A stretch of DNA of 64,000 nt, from positions 124,001-188,000 of the forward strand of contig NZ_JACHFR010000003.1 in the NCBI RefSeq assembly GCF_014202035.1, given 5' to 3'. Position numbers and translations under genes: made by a program. How positions within the stretch are numbered: the first letter of the stretch is position 1; each line of letters begins with the position of its first letter. Below are positions 1-8,678 of this stretch, piece after piece. This DNA comes from Treponema rectale. GTDB taxonomy: Bacteria; Spirochaetota; Spirochaetia; Treponematales; Treponemataceae. The notes under the pieces were generated by a model. That model saw only the letters and a program-made list of their open reading frames with translations. It did no database searches and was not told the origin of the DNA.

Positions 1-122
1 GCGTCATTGTTACTGTATTCGTTCAGGCTTTCAGTTCCGGCAGTTCTTCTGGAAATGAAGAAACAGGTAAAAAGAAAAAGTCACGCAAAGATAAAGATAA
101 CGGGGATGATGCTTCAAAATGA
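1..122 (+). CDS. 3' end of an unrecognised protein (partial)
   Basis: An open frame enters from the left edge (first full codon at 3) and stops with TGA at 120-122, giving a 39-residue tail. It starts with a hydrophobic stretch (VIVTVFVQAF), followed by a Ser/Gly linker and a strongly charged Lys/Asp-rich end (KKKKSRKDKD). This looks like the cytoplasmic or linker tail after a membrane segment, but too little is present to name a family. The stop overlaps the next start codon (ATGA at 119-122), so the two genes are probably translationally coupled. Confidence 0.6.
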   Translation, partial: VIVTVFVQAFSSGSSSGNEETGKKKKSRKDKDNGDDASK

Positions 123-1120
123 GTTTTAAGAGAACTGTCTGTTTTATTCTTACTCTTTTCTTTTTTGCCGGAATACATGCTCAGTCCGGAAAACTTTCTG
201 CTTTATCCGTAAAAAATGAAGCGCTGAAGAAAACAGATGCAGCTTCATCAATAGAATATCTTCTTGCAAATGCAGATTCTACGGCTTCTGCTTCAGACAG
301 AAGGGCTGTTCTTTATTTTGCCGCCTGTCTTCTGGAACAGAGTCAGCGTTATGAGGAGGCTGCTGCTTCCTATGCAAAAGCTGCAGGCATCAGTGCCGGC
401 AATGCAGAGGGAATGCCTGCTGTTTCTAATGAACAGATTGTTCTTTGCGCAGTCCGCTCTTCCCTGGGTGCCGGAAACTTTCAGACTGCGGAAAGTTATC
501 TGAACAGTGCAGTCCGTTCTTCAAAAGATAAATCCGTAAACGCATATGTAAATCTTTATTCTGCATGGACTTCCCTGTGTAAGGCTGCTTCCTATGATGA
601 AGCTTCTGATACTGTAGAACTTCTTAAAGCTTATGCCTCCATGTCTTCCATGAAGGAAGTAAGGCATCTTGTCGTATTTACGTTATGGTATGTTACCGGC
701 AAACAGATGTACGGGGATATTTTATTAAAGGAATATCCTTCTTCTCCTGAAGCAATGATAGTGAAGGGAAAGGTAACTCTTTCTCCGGTTCCCTTCTGGC
801 TTTATATGGTCCGTAATGTAAGTGAGGTTACAGAGGCGCCGGCAGTTCCTGAAAAAAAAGAGAATCAGGTTCAGCAGCAGACTTCGCCTGCATCTGTTGC
901 TTCTGAATCTGTAAAAAGGCAGATAGGTCTTTTCAGGGAAAAACAGAATGCAGAAAATCTTATTGATTCTCTTAAGAAAAAAGGTTTCAATGCGTACATG
1001 GAAGAAGAAAAACGCTCTTCCGGTACTGTATACTTTCTTGTAATTGTGGATGATGATTCAGAAGGTACTATGGGACTTAAGCTCATAGATGCCGGATATG
1101 AAAGTTACGTGCTTCCGTAA
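119..1120 (+). CDS. secreted SPOR-domain protein
   Basis: 333 residues. Residues 1-21 form a signal peptide ending HAQ, so the protein is exported. The middle (about 45-200) is alpha-helical with Ala-rich repeats of the sort seen in TPR-like scaffolds. A low-complexity Glu/Gln/Ser linker (about 240-262) precedes a C-terminal domain of about 70 residues (RQIGLFREKQNAENLIDSL through the end) with the pattern of the SPOR fold, which in other bacteria binds denuded septal peptidoglycan. The start overlaps the stop of the upstream gene by four bases and no independent promoter was seen. A role in cell wall or division is inferred only from the SPOR-like end. A second SPOR protein is encoded at 49150-50088. 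Confidence 0.7.
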   Translation: MSFKRTVCFILTLFFFAGIHAQSGKLSALSVKNEALKKTDAASSIEYLLANADSTASASDRRAVLYFAACLLEQSQRYEEAAASYAKAAGISAGNAEGMPAVSNEQIVLCAVRSSLGAGNFQTAESYLNSAVRSSKDKSVNAYVNLYSAWTSLCKAASYDEASDTVELLKAYASMSSMKEVRHLVVFTLWYVTGKQMYGDILLKEYPSSPEAMIVKGKVTLSPVPFWLYMVRNVSEVTEAPAVPEKKENQVQQQTSPASVASESVKRQIGLFREKQNAENLIDSLKKKGFNAYMEEEKRSSGTVYFLVIVDDDSEGTMGLKLIDAGYESYVLP

Positions 1121-1133
1121 AAAGCCTTCCTTG

Positions 1134-1162
1134 TTGTAAAGTTCGTTCCTTTTCTTTATACT
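1134..1162 (+). promoter_or_regulatory. lysS promoter, very short leader
   Basis: TTGTAA (1134-1139), a 17-bp spacer and TATACT (1157-1162) make a good sigma70-type promoter. Only nine bases separate the -10 box from the lysS ATG at 1172, and these hold no Shine-Dalgarno. The predicted transcript would start within about five bases of the start codon. Confidence 0.6.
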
Positions 1163-1171
1163 CTTAGAACT

Positions 1172-2803
1172 ATGTCAGAAAGAAACGAAAAAGAGTTATG
1201 TCATTGGGCAGACCAGCAGGCCGCCCGTATTATTAAAGAAAAGGGTGATCTGCCTTCCTATACCTGTGCTTCAGGAATTACACCTTCAGGAACAGTTCAC
1301 ATCGGAAACTTCCGCGAAATTATTACAGTTGATCTGATTGTCCGTGCTTTGCGTGACAGAAACAAGAATGTCCGTTTTATTTATTCATGGGATGATTATG
1401 ATGTATTCCGCAAGGTTCCTGGTAATATGCCTGAGCCTGAGGAACTTGGTAAGTATCTCAGATATCCTATTACAATGGTACCTGATACTTTCGGTCGTGA
1501 TGAAAACTATGCCCGCCATCATGAAGTTGATATAGAAAAACAGCTTCCGAGAGTCGGCATTCATCCTGAATTTTTATACCAGGCAAGCCGTTACCGTGCA
1601 AACCGTTATACCGAGGGCATGAAAAAGGCTATGCAGAATCGTGAACTCATCAAGCAGTGCCTTAATGAATACCGTGATGATGAACATAAAATGAAGCCGG
1701 AGGATGTATACTGGCCGGTAGCTGCTTTCTGCTGCAAATGTAATAAGGATACTACAGAGATTCTTGATTATGACGGTGAATACGGTATTACTTACAGATG
1801 TACAAGCTGCGGTCATGAAGAAAAGGGTGACCTCCGTACTTCAAAAGAATTTAAGCTGGGCTGGCGTGTTGACTGGCCTATGAGATGGAATGAAGAAAAA
1901 GTAGTGTTTGAGCCTGGTGGAAAAGATCATATCAGTCCAGGCGGAAGTTATGACACTGCAAAACTTGTTTCTAAAAAAGTATTCGGCTGGGATGCTCCTG
2001 TAACCATGAAGTATGACTTTGTAAAACTTAAGGGTGTTCCTGGAAAAATGTCTTCTTCTAAGGGAAAGGTTATTTCCCTTGTAGATGCTCTTGAGGTTTA
2101 TCAGCCTGAAGTTCTCCGCTATATTTTTGCTTCCAATAAAGTAGATCATGAATTCTCAATCAGTTTTGATCTTGATGTACTTACTATTTATGAAGCCTAT
2201 GACAGAACGGAACGCATTGTATGGGGCAGAGAAGAACCTAAAGAAAAAGACCCTGCAAAGAAGGAAAGCATTATCCTCCGTGAAAAGCGCATTTATGAAC
2301 TCAGTCAGATTGACGGAATGCCGGAAGAAATGCCATATCAGATTTCATTCAGGCTTCTTACAACTCTGCTTCAGACTTATTCCGGAGATGTTGATGCAGT
2401 CATCAAGGCTCTTGGTGATGTAAAACCTGCACAGGAAGAATGTCTGCGCCGCCGTGCAGCCTGTGCCTGGTATTGGATTACAGAAAGCGCTCCTGACTGT
2501 GCAGCTGACATGTGCTTTAAAATCCGTGATGACGGAAGTAAAGCTGAGGATATCAGCGGAGACATGCTTACTGCCGTACAGAGAGTACGTGATGAAGTAG
2601 TTTCTAAACTTGAAACTTATGCTCTTGATAAGGAATGTCAGCAGGCAATGTACGATATTGCTACTTCTCTTGGACTTGAAGCAAAAGCGCTGTTTACAGC
2701 CCTTTATCATGCCCTTATAAATAAGGACCAGGGGCCTCGTCTTGCAAACTTCATGCGCATTATCGGTAAGGAACGCCTTACAAAGATTCTCAGCGTATAT
2801 TAA
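1172..2803 (+). CDS. lysS: lysyl-tRNA synthetase, class I
   Basis: 543 residues, the usual size for class I LysRS. It charges tRNA-Lys with lysine in the cytoplasm. The class I signatures are clear: HIGN at 43-46 (HIGH motif) after the SGITPSGTVHIGN lead-in, and KMSSSKG at 292-298 (KMSKS motif). Between them a zinc-ribbon-like cluster is visible (C187, C188, C190 and C210, C213). Most bacteria use the unrelated class II enzyme; class I is typical of archaea, spirochaetes and alphaproteobacteria, which helps place the organism. The gene has its own promoter (1134-1162) and ends at a bidirectional terminator (2831-2875) shared with the convergent beta-galactosidase gene. Confidence 0.97.
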   Translation: MSERNEKELCHWADQQAARIIKEKGDLPSYTCASGITPSGTVHIGNFREIITVDLIVRALRDRNKNVRFIYSWDDYDVFRKVPGNMPEPEELGKYLRYPITMVPDTFGRDENYARHHEVDIEKQLPRVGIHPEFLYQASRYRANRYTEGMKKAMQNRELIKQCLNEYRDDEHKMKPEDVYWPVAAFCCKCNKDTTEILDYDGEYGITYRCTSCGHEEKGDLRTSKEFKLGWRVDWPMRWNEEKVVFEPGGKDHISPGGSYDTAKLVSKKVFGWDAPVTMKYDFVKLKGVPGKMSSSKGKVISLVDALEVYQPEVLRYIFASNKVDHEFSISFDLDVLTIYEAYDRTERIVWGREEPKEKDPAKKESIILREKRIYELSQIDGMPEEMPYQISFRLLTTLLQTYSGDVDAVIKALGDVKPAQEECLRRRAACAWYWITESAPDCAADMCFKIRDDGSKAEDISGDMLTAVQRVRDEVVSKLETYALDKECQQAMYDIATSLGLEAKALFTALYHALINKDQGPRLANFMRIIGKERLTKILSVY

Positions 2804-2830
2804 TTCTTATTGATGTTATTTCAATGAGGA

Positions 2831-2875
2831 AAAAAATCCCGAAGCCTGTTTTTTTACAGTTTCGGGATTTTTTTT
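2831..2875. terminator. bidirectional terminator between lysS and GH42 gene
   Basis: An A-run plus TCCCGAA (2831-2843) pairs with TTCGGGA plus a T-run (2860-2875), with a short inner CTGT/ACAG stem. The T-tract on one strand and A-tract on the other let it end both convergent transcripts. Confidence 0.85.
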
Positions 2876-2888
2876 GTATGAATATTTA

Positions 2889-4925
2889 TCAGTTTCTGCA
2901 GAGAATCAGGACATCTTTTGCCTTAATCATAAGGTCATTTCCTGCCTTTACAGATGCTGAGGTCAGAAGTTCTTCTGCTTCAAAAGGAATGTTTATTTTT
3001 TTATCCTCAGTTCCCTGATTGAGTATGAAGATAAATTTTTTGCCGTCGGAAGAAACTCTCTGTGTTACTTCAATATCTTTTACCGAAGGAAGAACAGGTT
3101 TTATTCCCGCTTCATCTGTAATGCTAAGGATGAGTTTTTCAAGAAGTCCGCTGTCTCTGTCGGCGCAGGTTCCTACATACCAGGCTTTTCCCTGTCCGAA
3201 AGAGTTTTTTGTAATTACAGGAGTTCCCTGGTAAAAGTCGCTTCCGTAAACAGCAATAGTTTCTGCCGTGTCCGGATGAATGATGTCTGCAAGAATGACA
3301 GCCGGATATTCACCTTTGAGGGAACCGTCTTTTATTACAACGGAATTTGGTTTTCCAGGAAGAAGGGCATCTGTCTCTTCTGCCCAGATTCCGCATACTT
3401 TTCTCAGTTCTCCAGGATAACCTTTATCCGTTACGAGATCATTTTCGTCTGTCATTCCGCTCATTACAGTTGTAAGAAAAGTTCCTCCGTTCTGAACGAA
3501 GCGCTGGATTTTTTCTGCGTTTTCTTTACTTATCATGTAAAGGGCAGGGGCGATTACGACTTTGTATTTATCAAGACTTTGATCCGGTGAAATTACATCT
3601 ACAGGAATATTCTGTTTACAGAAAGCGTCGTAATATTTGTAAACTTCATCCGTGTATTTAAAATCAACGGATGGACCGGAACTGAACATTACTCCCCACA
3701 TGCAGTTCCAGTCAAAGAGAATTGCAGCTTCTGTTTTTTCCAGAGAACCGATGAACTTATCGGACAGAAGTTTGAGTTCTTTTCCCAATGCGGCAGTTTC
3801 TTTGAATACTCTTGTTTCTGCACTCGGGTAGTGATCGATTACGGCACCATGGAATTTTTCGCAGCAGCCCCTGCTTCTTCTCATCTGGAAGAAGAGGACT
3901 GTATCAGCACCGTGAGCAACTGCCTGGTAACTCATGAGGCGCATTACGCCGGGACGCTTAAGGGAATTATAAGGCTGCCAGTTTGTTACGCTTGGTGTCT
4001 GTTCCATAAGGCAGAAAGGCTTGTCTCTTTTAAGTCCCCTCATTACTTCATGATTGAAGGCAACTCTGGTATAGGAATCATTTGGAGAAGGATAGTTGTC
4101 CCAGCTTATAAAATCCATATAAGGTGCAAATTTATTGTAGTCAAGTTCAGGATAAGTGCTCATGAGGTTTGTAGTAACCTTTGCATCAGGAAGTACGGAG
4201 TGAATTGCATCAGCTTCCATGCGGTACATATTTACGATTCCCTCTGTGTTGAATCTGTAGTAGTCGATGGTCTGAATCTGCATGTTGGTACGGTCATAGT
4301 TCCACCGTTCACTGATGTGGCTTGGAATCTGAATGTCTTCCCAGTCGTAGTATGTATGGCTCCAGAAAGCAGTGTTCCATTTTTCATTCAGGTTTTCTAT
4401 AGTCTTGTATTTATTTTTGAGCCACTGCCGCCAGGCTTTCTTACAGTTGTCACAGTAACAGAGTCCGCCGTATTCATTTGAAATATGCCATGCCAGAATA
4501 TTGCTTCTGTTTCCGTAGCGCTCTGCAAGTTTTTTTGCAAGAAGCGGCGCGTATTTTTTATAGGTAGGGCTGTTTGGACAGGAATTATGTCTTGAACCGA
4601 AATTATGTTTTCTTCCGTCAATGTCTGTTCTCAGAATGTCAGGATATTTACGTGCCATCCAGGCAGGATGTGCTGCAGTAGATGTTGCCATGCAGATATT
4701 CATGCCTTTCTGACTTACCATGTCTACGATTCTGTCCAGATCAGAAAAATCATATTTTTTTTCTGACGGCTGAAGTTTTGCCCAGCTGAATACATTCAGG
4801 GTTACCGTATCAATTCCGGCCTGAGGCAGAAGTTCCATGTCTCTGTTTCTTTCTTCAATACTCCACTGTTCAGGATTGTAGTCTCCTCCGTAGAGAACCT
4901 TTTTTACCTTTGGATCGTTAATCAT
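2889..4925 (-). CDS. beta-galactosidase, GH42, cytoplasmic
   Basis: 678 residues, full length for GH42. The N-terminal TIM barrel opens with YGGDYNPEQW (12-21). The acid/base lies in HISNEYGG (N150, E151) and the nucleophile in LMEQTPS (E309). C116, C156, C158 and C161 (LCYCDNC) match the zinc cluster seen in GH42 enzymes. A trimerisation-like middle domain and a C-terminal beta domain follow. There is no signal peptide, so it acts on galactosides already imported, fitting the ABC transporter genes just upstream on the same strand. A Shine-Dalgarno (AGAGG) precedes the ATG. A hairpin at 5022-5052 separates it from the binding-protein gene, so its expression may be set separately. The exact galactoside cannot be told from sequence. 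Confidence 0.93.
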   Translation of the reverse strand: MINDPKVKKVLYGGDYNPEQWSIEERNRDMELLPQAGIDTVTLNVFSWAKLQPSEKKYDFSDLDRIVDMVSQKGMNICMATSTAAHPAWMARKYPDILRTDIDGRKHNFGSRHNSCPNSPTYKKYAPLLAKKLAERYGNRSNILAWHISNEYGGLCYCDNCKKAWRQWLKNKYKTIENLNEKWNTAFWSHTYYDWEDIQIPSHISERWNYDRTNMQIQTIDYYRFNTEGIVNMYRMEADAIHSVLPDAKVTTNLMSTYPELDYNKFAPYMDFISWDNYPSPNDSYTRVAFNHEVMRGLKRDKPFCLMEQTPSVTNWQPYNSLKRPGVMRLMSYQAVAHGADTVLFFQMRRSRGCCEKFHGAVIDHYPSAETRVFKETAALGKELKLLSDKFIGSLEKTEAAILFDWNCMWGVMFSSGPSVDFKYTDEVYKYYDAFCKQNIPVDVISPDQSLDKYKVVIAPALYMISKENAEKIQRFVQNGGTFLTTVMSGMTDENDLVTDKGYPGELRKVCGIWAEETDALLPGKPNSVVIKDGSLKGEYPAVILADIIHPDTAETIAVYGSDFYQGTPVITKNSFGQGKAWYVGTCADRDSGLLEKLILSITDEAGIKPVLPSVKDIEVTQRVSSDGKKFIFILNQGTEDKKINIPFEAEELLTSASVKAGNDLMIKAKDVLILCRN

Positions 4926-5011
4926 ATAAACCTCTTTTCAGCCTTAATAGCCTGCTTTTTGTGCACGGCATTTTCCGGCATTTTTTTATTTTACACAGAT
5001 GTTCTAAAACA

Positions 5012-5052
5012 GACAATAAAAATGCTGTTCCCGTTTGAAACAGAAACAGCAT
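5012..5052 (-). terminator. intra-operon hairpin / terminator after the binding-protein gene
   Basis: On the minus strand ATGCTGTT (5052-5045) pairs with AACAGCAT (5029-5022) and is followed by TTTTATTGTC. It lies just beyond the binding-protein stop and upstream of the GH42 gene. It may be a partial terminator that lowers GH42 expression, or an mRNA-stabilising 3' end. Confidence 0.6.
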
Positions 5053-5082
5053 AAGGTTTTCATAATCTTCATTCGTGAAGAA

Positions 5083-6729
5083 TTATTTGTTCCATAAATC
5101 AACTTTTTCTTTAATGAGGCCTGTAAGGATTTTTCCGGCTTCATCAAGTTTCATGTCCAGAAGTTTTTTCTGAAGAGCATTCCACTGTCTGTCAAAATCT
5201 TCCGGCTTTCCCAGAACGATAAGTGCAAGCTCGCTTTTTACTTCCTGGTCTGCAGCCGTAACCATTTCATTTACGTTCTGAGGAAGGGCATACTGCCATA
5301 CCTGTCCGTGCCTTGATACCCCCAGTTCTTCCGGTGACGGGAACAGATCTATCCACATTTCTGCACCGTAAGCTTTAAGTGTTTCTTTTTCTACATCAAG
5401 ATAGTTTGCAATTATAGATTCTTTTGAAGTCGGTGTAATTTTATCTCCGTTAGAATCTACTGCAGCATTTCCTGCCTGAGGGAAGGGATAGCACCATCTT
5501 CCGACACCTGTTTTAGTTGCATAGTTAGGATCTGTTGCCGCAGCCTTCATTTCTTCAGCAGAGCGTACCCTTTTTCCTTCTTCATTGACTGTGTAGTTTA
5601 TTCCCTTTATTCCCCAGTTGCAGAGAATCTGTGCTTCTTCCGAACACATCCAGTCAAGGAATTTAAATGCAAGTTCCGGATTCTTGCAGGACTTTGAAAT
5701 TGCAATACCCCATCCGCCGGAATATCCGTAGTCTTTTCTTGAAGGATCTTTTGTCGATTCGTCAGCCTGAACCGGAAGATAGGCATAGGTTCTGTCTTCC
5801 ATTCCGTTGTTGATGAGTGAAGAACGGGCTTCTCCATAGCCCCAGGTCGGATAGGAAATTCCCAGGACTCTTCCAGAGGCAATTTTTGCCCGCCATACAT
5901 CTTCTTTCTGGGTAAAGCTTTCAGGATCAAGAAGTCCGTCTGCATTTATTTTATTAAGCCATTTGTAGAATTTGTAAATATCTTTGTTCAGGAATTTATA
6001 TTGGGCTTCAAGTGTTTCCTGATTTACGATCCACTGACCGTCATCAGGATAGCCTATGGTGTAGTTTCCCGGATTGGAAAGATCTATGTACCACTGCCAG
6101 GTATCGATAAGCAGGGAAAGTCCTATTGTCTTCTGTCCGTTAATTGTCGGATGAAGTTCTATGTATTCACGCAGAGCCTGCTCATAGTCTGCAAGTGTCT
6201 TTATTTTCGGATAGCCGAGTTCCTTGAGGACTGCATGCTGAATCTGCATTGAGCCGCCTGTTTCAAGAACTTCACTTTTTACGCCGTATGTTCCTACAGT
6301 ATATATGTGAGGATCTGAAGGAGAATTACGAAGCTTTACAATCTGGTCTCCATAGAGTTTTTTCATATTGCTTCCGTATTTTTCAATAAGATCATCAAGG
6401 GGAATGACGGCTCCTGCTTCAATAAGTTTTGTAAGCTCACCTTTTGCAAAAATAAGATCCGGGAGGTCACCGCTTACCAGCATGAGTGGAATAGCATTTG
6501 TATCTCCGGCAACAGGATGTTCCAGTTCAAGGGCAACTCCAGTCCGTCTTGTTATTTCTTTTGCAACGGGATCGGTAAAGTATATGTCTTCATTCAGGTC
6601 AGAAGTAAACATTGTAAGTACTACTGCATCACCGAAATCCGGTTTTTTTACGCATCCTGATATGAACAGACTGCCTGATATAAGTAAAGTACATGCTGCT
6701 GCAGAAGCTGCTTTTTTTATAAACGTCAT
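5083..6729 (-). CDS. carbohydrate ABC transporter substrate-binding lipoprotein
   Basis: 548 residues. The signal peptide ends in a lipobox (LFISGC) with lipidated C26, placing the protein on the outer face of the inner membrane or in the periplasm. The body follows the large family-1 extracellular solute-binding proteins of the LplA/YtcQ type (DLPDLIFAKGELTKLIEAGAVIPLDDLI, then PTWGYGEAR and YSGGWGIAISKSCKNPELAFKFLDW), which bind oligosaccharides. It lies 3 bp after the permease gene at 6733-7623 and is cotranscribed with it. The pairing with GH42 suggests a galactose-containing oligosaccharide; this is inference. No ATPase gene is present in the locus; such transporters commonly borrow a shared MsmX-type ATPase encoded elsewhere. 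Confidence 0.9.
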   Translation of the reverse strand: MTFIKKAASAAACTLLISGSLFISGCVKKPDFGDAVVLTMFTSDLNEDIYFTDPVAKEITRRTGVALELEHPVAGDTNAIPLMLVSGDLPDLIFAKGELTKLIEAGAVIPLDDLIEKYGSNMKKLYGDQIVKLRNSPSDPHIYTVGTYGVKSEVLETGGSMQIQHAVLKELGYPKIKTLADYEQALREYIELHPTINGQKTIGLSLLIDTWQWYIDLSNPGNYTIGYPDDGQWIVNQETLEAQYKFLNKDIYKFYKWLNKINADGLLDPESFTQKEDVWRAKIASGRVLGISYPTWGYGEARSSLINNGMEDRTYAYLPVQADESTKDPSRKDYGYSGGWGIAISKSCKNPELAFKFLDWMCSEEAQILCNWGIKGINYTVNEEGKRVRSAEEMKAAATDPNYATKTGVGRWCYPFPQAGNAAVDSNGDKITPTSKESIIANYLDVEKETLKAYGAEMWIDLFPSPEELGVSRHGQVWQYALPQNVNEMVTAADQEVKSELALIVLGKPEDFDRQWNALQKKLLDMKLDEAGKILTGLIKEKVDLWNK

Positions 6730-6732
6730 TTT

Positions 6733-7623
6733 CTACTCCTTGACTGCGCCTAATGTGATTCCGCTTACAAAGTATTTCTGTACAAAAGGATACACTGCAA
6801 GAATCGGTACTGTACATACGATTGTAATTGCCATTTTAATAGCCTCCGGACTTTTTGTCGAAGCCTTGAGTGATTCAGAATGAATGTCAATGGTACTTCC
6901 GCTCTGGCTTACACTGTCAAGAACTTTCATAAGTTCAAACTGAAGTGTAGAAAGTGTCGTCCTGTGACTTCTGGTCATGTAAATGTAAGTGCTGTACCAG
7001 TCATTCCAGTGACCTACTGCAACAAAAAGCATTACTGTTGCAAGTACAGGCTTGCACATAGGCAGTATGATTCTGAAGAAAATCGTCAGGTCATTTGCAC
7101 CGTCAATTCTCGCTGCTTCAGAAAGAGCCTGCGGTATGTTCATCATGAAGCTTCTTATAAGGATGATGTTATACGCACTTATGAGGGACGGAATTATGTA
7201 AACCCAGAAGGAATTGAGAAGGTTCAGGTTTCTCATGAGAAGGTAACTTGGAATAAGTCCTCCAGAAACATACATTGTGATTATGAGAATCCTGAGAAAG
7301 GGTTTGCGGGCAATAAAATCATGCCTGCTTAAAGGGTAAGCGAACATTGCACAGCACAGGGTGCCTAAGAAAGACCCCAGTACTGTTCTTACTATAGAGT
7401 TAAAAAATGCCGTTCCAAGATTGCTTCCCGTTTCAAAAAGGTCTGTGTAATTTTTGAAAGTCGGTTTTCTCGGAAAAACGGTTATGCCCCCTTTTACTGT
7501 ATCAACAGCATCATTCAGGGATTTTGCCAGTACGTTTAAGAAGGGGTAGAGTGTTACTGTAACTACCAGAATCATTATAAGAGAACTTATTATGTGTATG
7601 TTGTTTTTTTTCGTTACCATCAT
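6733..7623 (-). CDS. carbohydrate ABC transporter permease (LplC/YtcP type)
   Basis: 296 residues with about six membrane segments, the normal size. The EAA loop that docks the ATPase is clear: EAARIDGAND at 169-178 followed by FFRIILPMCKP. It forms the channel with the permease at 7647-8594. The gene begins with two consecutive ATG codons (7623 and 7620) after a Shine-Dalgarno (AGGAGAG). It is second of the three transporter genes, with 23 bp from the preceding permease and 3 bp to the binding-protein gene. Confidence 0.92.
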   Translation of the reverse strand: MMVTKKNNIHIISSLIMILVVTVTLYPFLNVLAKSLNDAVDTVKGGITVFPRKPTFKNYTDLFETGSNLGTAFFNSIVRTVLGSFLGTLCCAMFAYPLSRHDFIARKPFLRILIITMYVSGGLIPSYLLMRNLNLLNSFWVYIIPSLISAYNIILIRSFMMNIPQALSEAARIDGANDLTIFFRIILPMCKPVLATVMLFVAVGHWNDWYSTYIYMTRSHRTTLSTLQFELMKVLDSVSQSGSTIDIHSESLKASTKSPEAIKMAITIVCTVPILAVYPFVQKYFVSGITLGAVKE

Positions 7624-7646
7624 TTTGTCTGCTCTCCTGAGTTTTT

Positions 7647-8594
7647 TTACATGATGTTGCTGTCGAATTTTTTTGCTATGCGGTTTGCAAGTATTATCAT
7701 TGCAATACTTACAATGGATTTGAAAATTCCAAGGGCTGTTCCGTAAGAAATATTGTACATGGAAATACCGTAATCAATGATATATTTATCAAGAACCTGA
7801 GCCACCGGATCAACAACAGGGTTCGAAAGAAGCCACTGTTTTTCAAAACCGATATTGATTATGTTTCCCACATTCATTATGAAAAGTGTAATGATTGTCG
7901 TACGGATTCCCGGCAGAGTAACATGCCAGATTTTATGCCAGCGGTTGCAGCCGTCAACTTCTGCCGCCTCATAAAGCTGCTCGTCTATTCCGGCAATGGC
8001 TGCAATATAAATGATTGCATTCCATCCTGTTTCTTTCCAGACATCAGCAAAGGTAACAATCCACCAGAACAGTTTTCTGTCTGCCATGAATGCGTACGGG
8101 GATTTTATTATGCTGAGTTTGACGAGAATCTCGTTTACTGTTCCGCTGGGAGAAAGTGCAGAAGAAACAATGTTTGCGACAATAACCCATGATACAAAGT
8201 GAGGAAGATAGGAAACTGTCTGAACAAATTTTTTTGCACGAAGGGATGAAACTTCATTTAAGAAAATTGCAAAGGCAATCGGGAATACTGTTCCTGCAGT
8301 AAGTCCCATGAGGCTCATTCCGATAGTGTTCCAGAGTACCTGCCTGAATTTCGGAGCAAGGATTGGATCTGTAAACATTCTCTTAAACTGATACAGTCCG
8401 ACGAATTTTGATTTTGTAAATCCCAGAAAAGGATGGTATTCTTCAAATGCCATGAGCCAGCCTGTAAGCGGAACATAGCAGAAAATCACCAGCCAGATTA
8501 CGAACGGTACTGACATGAGAAATAAATACCGCTGTGAGTAAATCTTCTTTCCCAGAGAAGTTTTATGAATTATTGTAACGCTGTTTTCTTTCAT
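7647..8594 (-). CDS. carbohydrate ABC transporter permease (LplB/YteP type)
   Basis: 315 residues, multi-spanning, with the EAA loop EAAEVDGCNRWHKIWHVTLP (209-228). It heads the transporter genes. No Shine-Dalgarno precedes the ATG; instead an extended -10-like TGCTACCTT sits 6 bp upstream, so translation may start at or near the mRNA 5' end. The gene lies 84 bp downstream of the AraC-type regulator, the usual arrangement for YesMN-controlled oligosaccharide importers of the pectin/galactan class. Confidence 0.92.
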   Translation of the reverse strand: MKENSVTIIHKTSLGKKIYSQRYLFLMSVPFVIWLVIFCYVPLTGWLMAFEEYHPFLGFTKSKFVGLYQFKRMFTDPILAPKFRQVLWNTIGMSLMGLTAGTVFPIAFAIFLNEVSSLRAKKFVQTVSYLPHFVSWVIVANIVSSALSPSGTVNEILVKLSIIKSPYAFMADRKLFWWIVTFADVWKETGWNAIIYIAAIAGIDEQLYEAAEVDGCNRWHKIWHVTLPGIRTTIITLFIMNVGNIINIGFEKQWLLSNPVVDPVAQVLDKYIIDYGISMYNISYGTALGIFKSIVSIAMIILANRIAKKFDSNIM

Positions 8595-8678
8595 GCTATT
8601 AAGGTAGCACCCGCCGGACAGGAAAAAAACATTAAAAATTACAATAAAAAACTTTGAAAAAAAATTGCAGGGCTGTTT

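Noticed and set aside
3831-4481. Long plus-strand reading frame (216 codons)
   Set aside because: It runs antisense through the GH42 gene, whose catalytic motifs are intact, and has no Shine-Dalgarno or domain.
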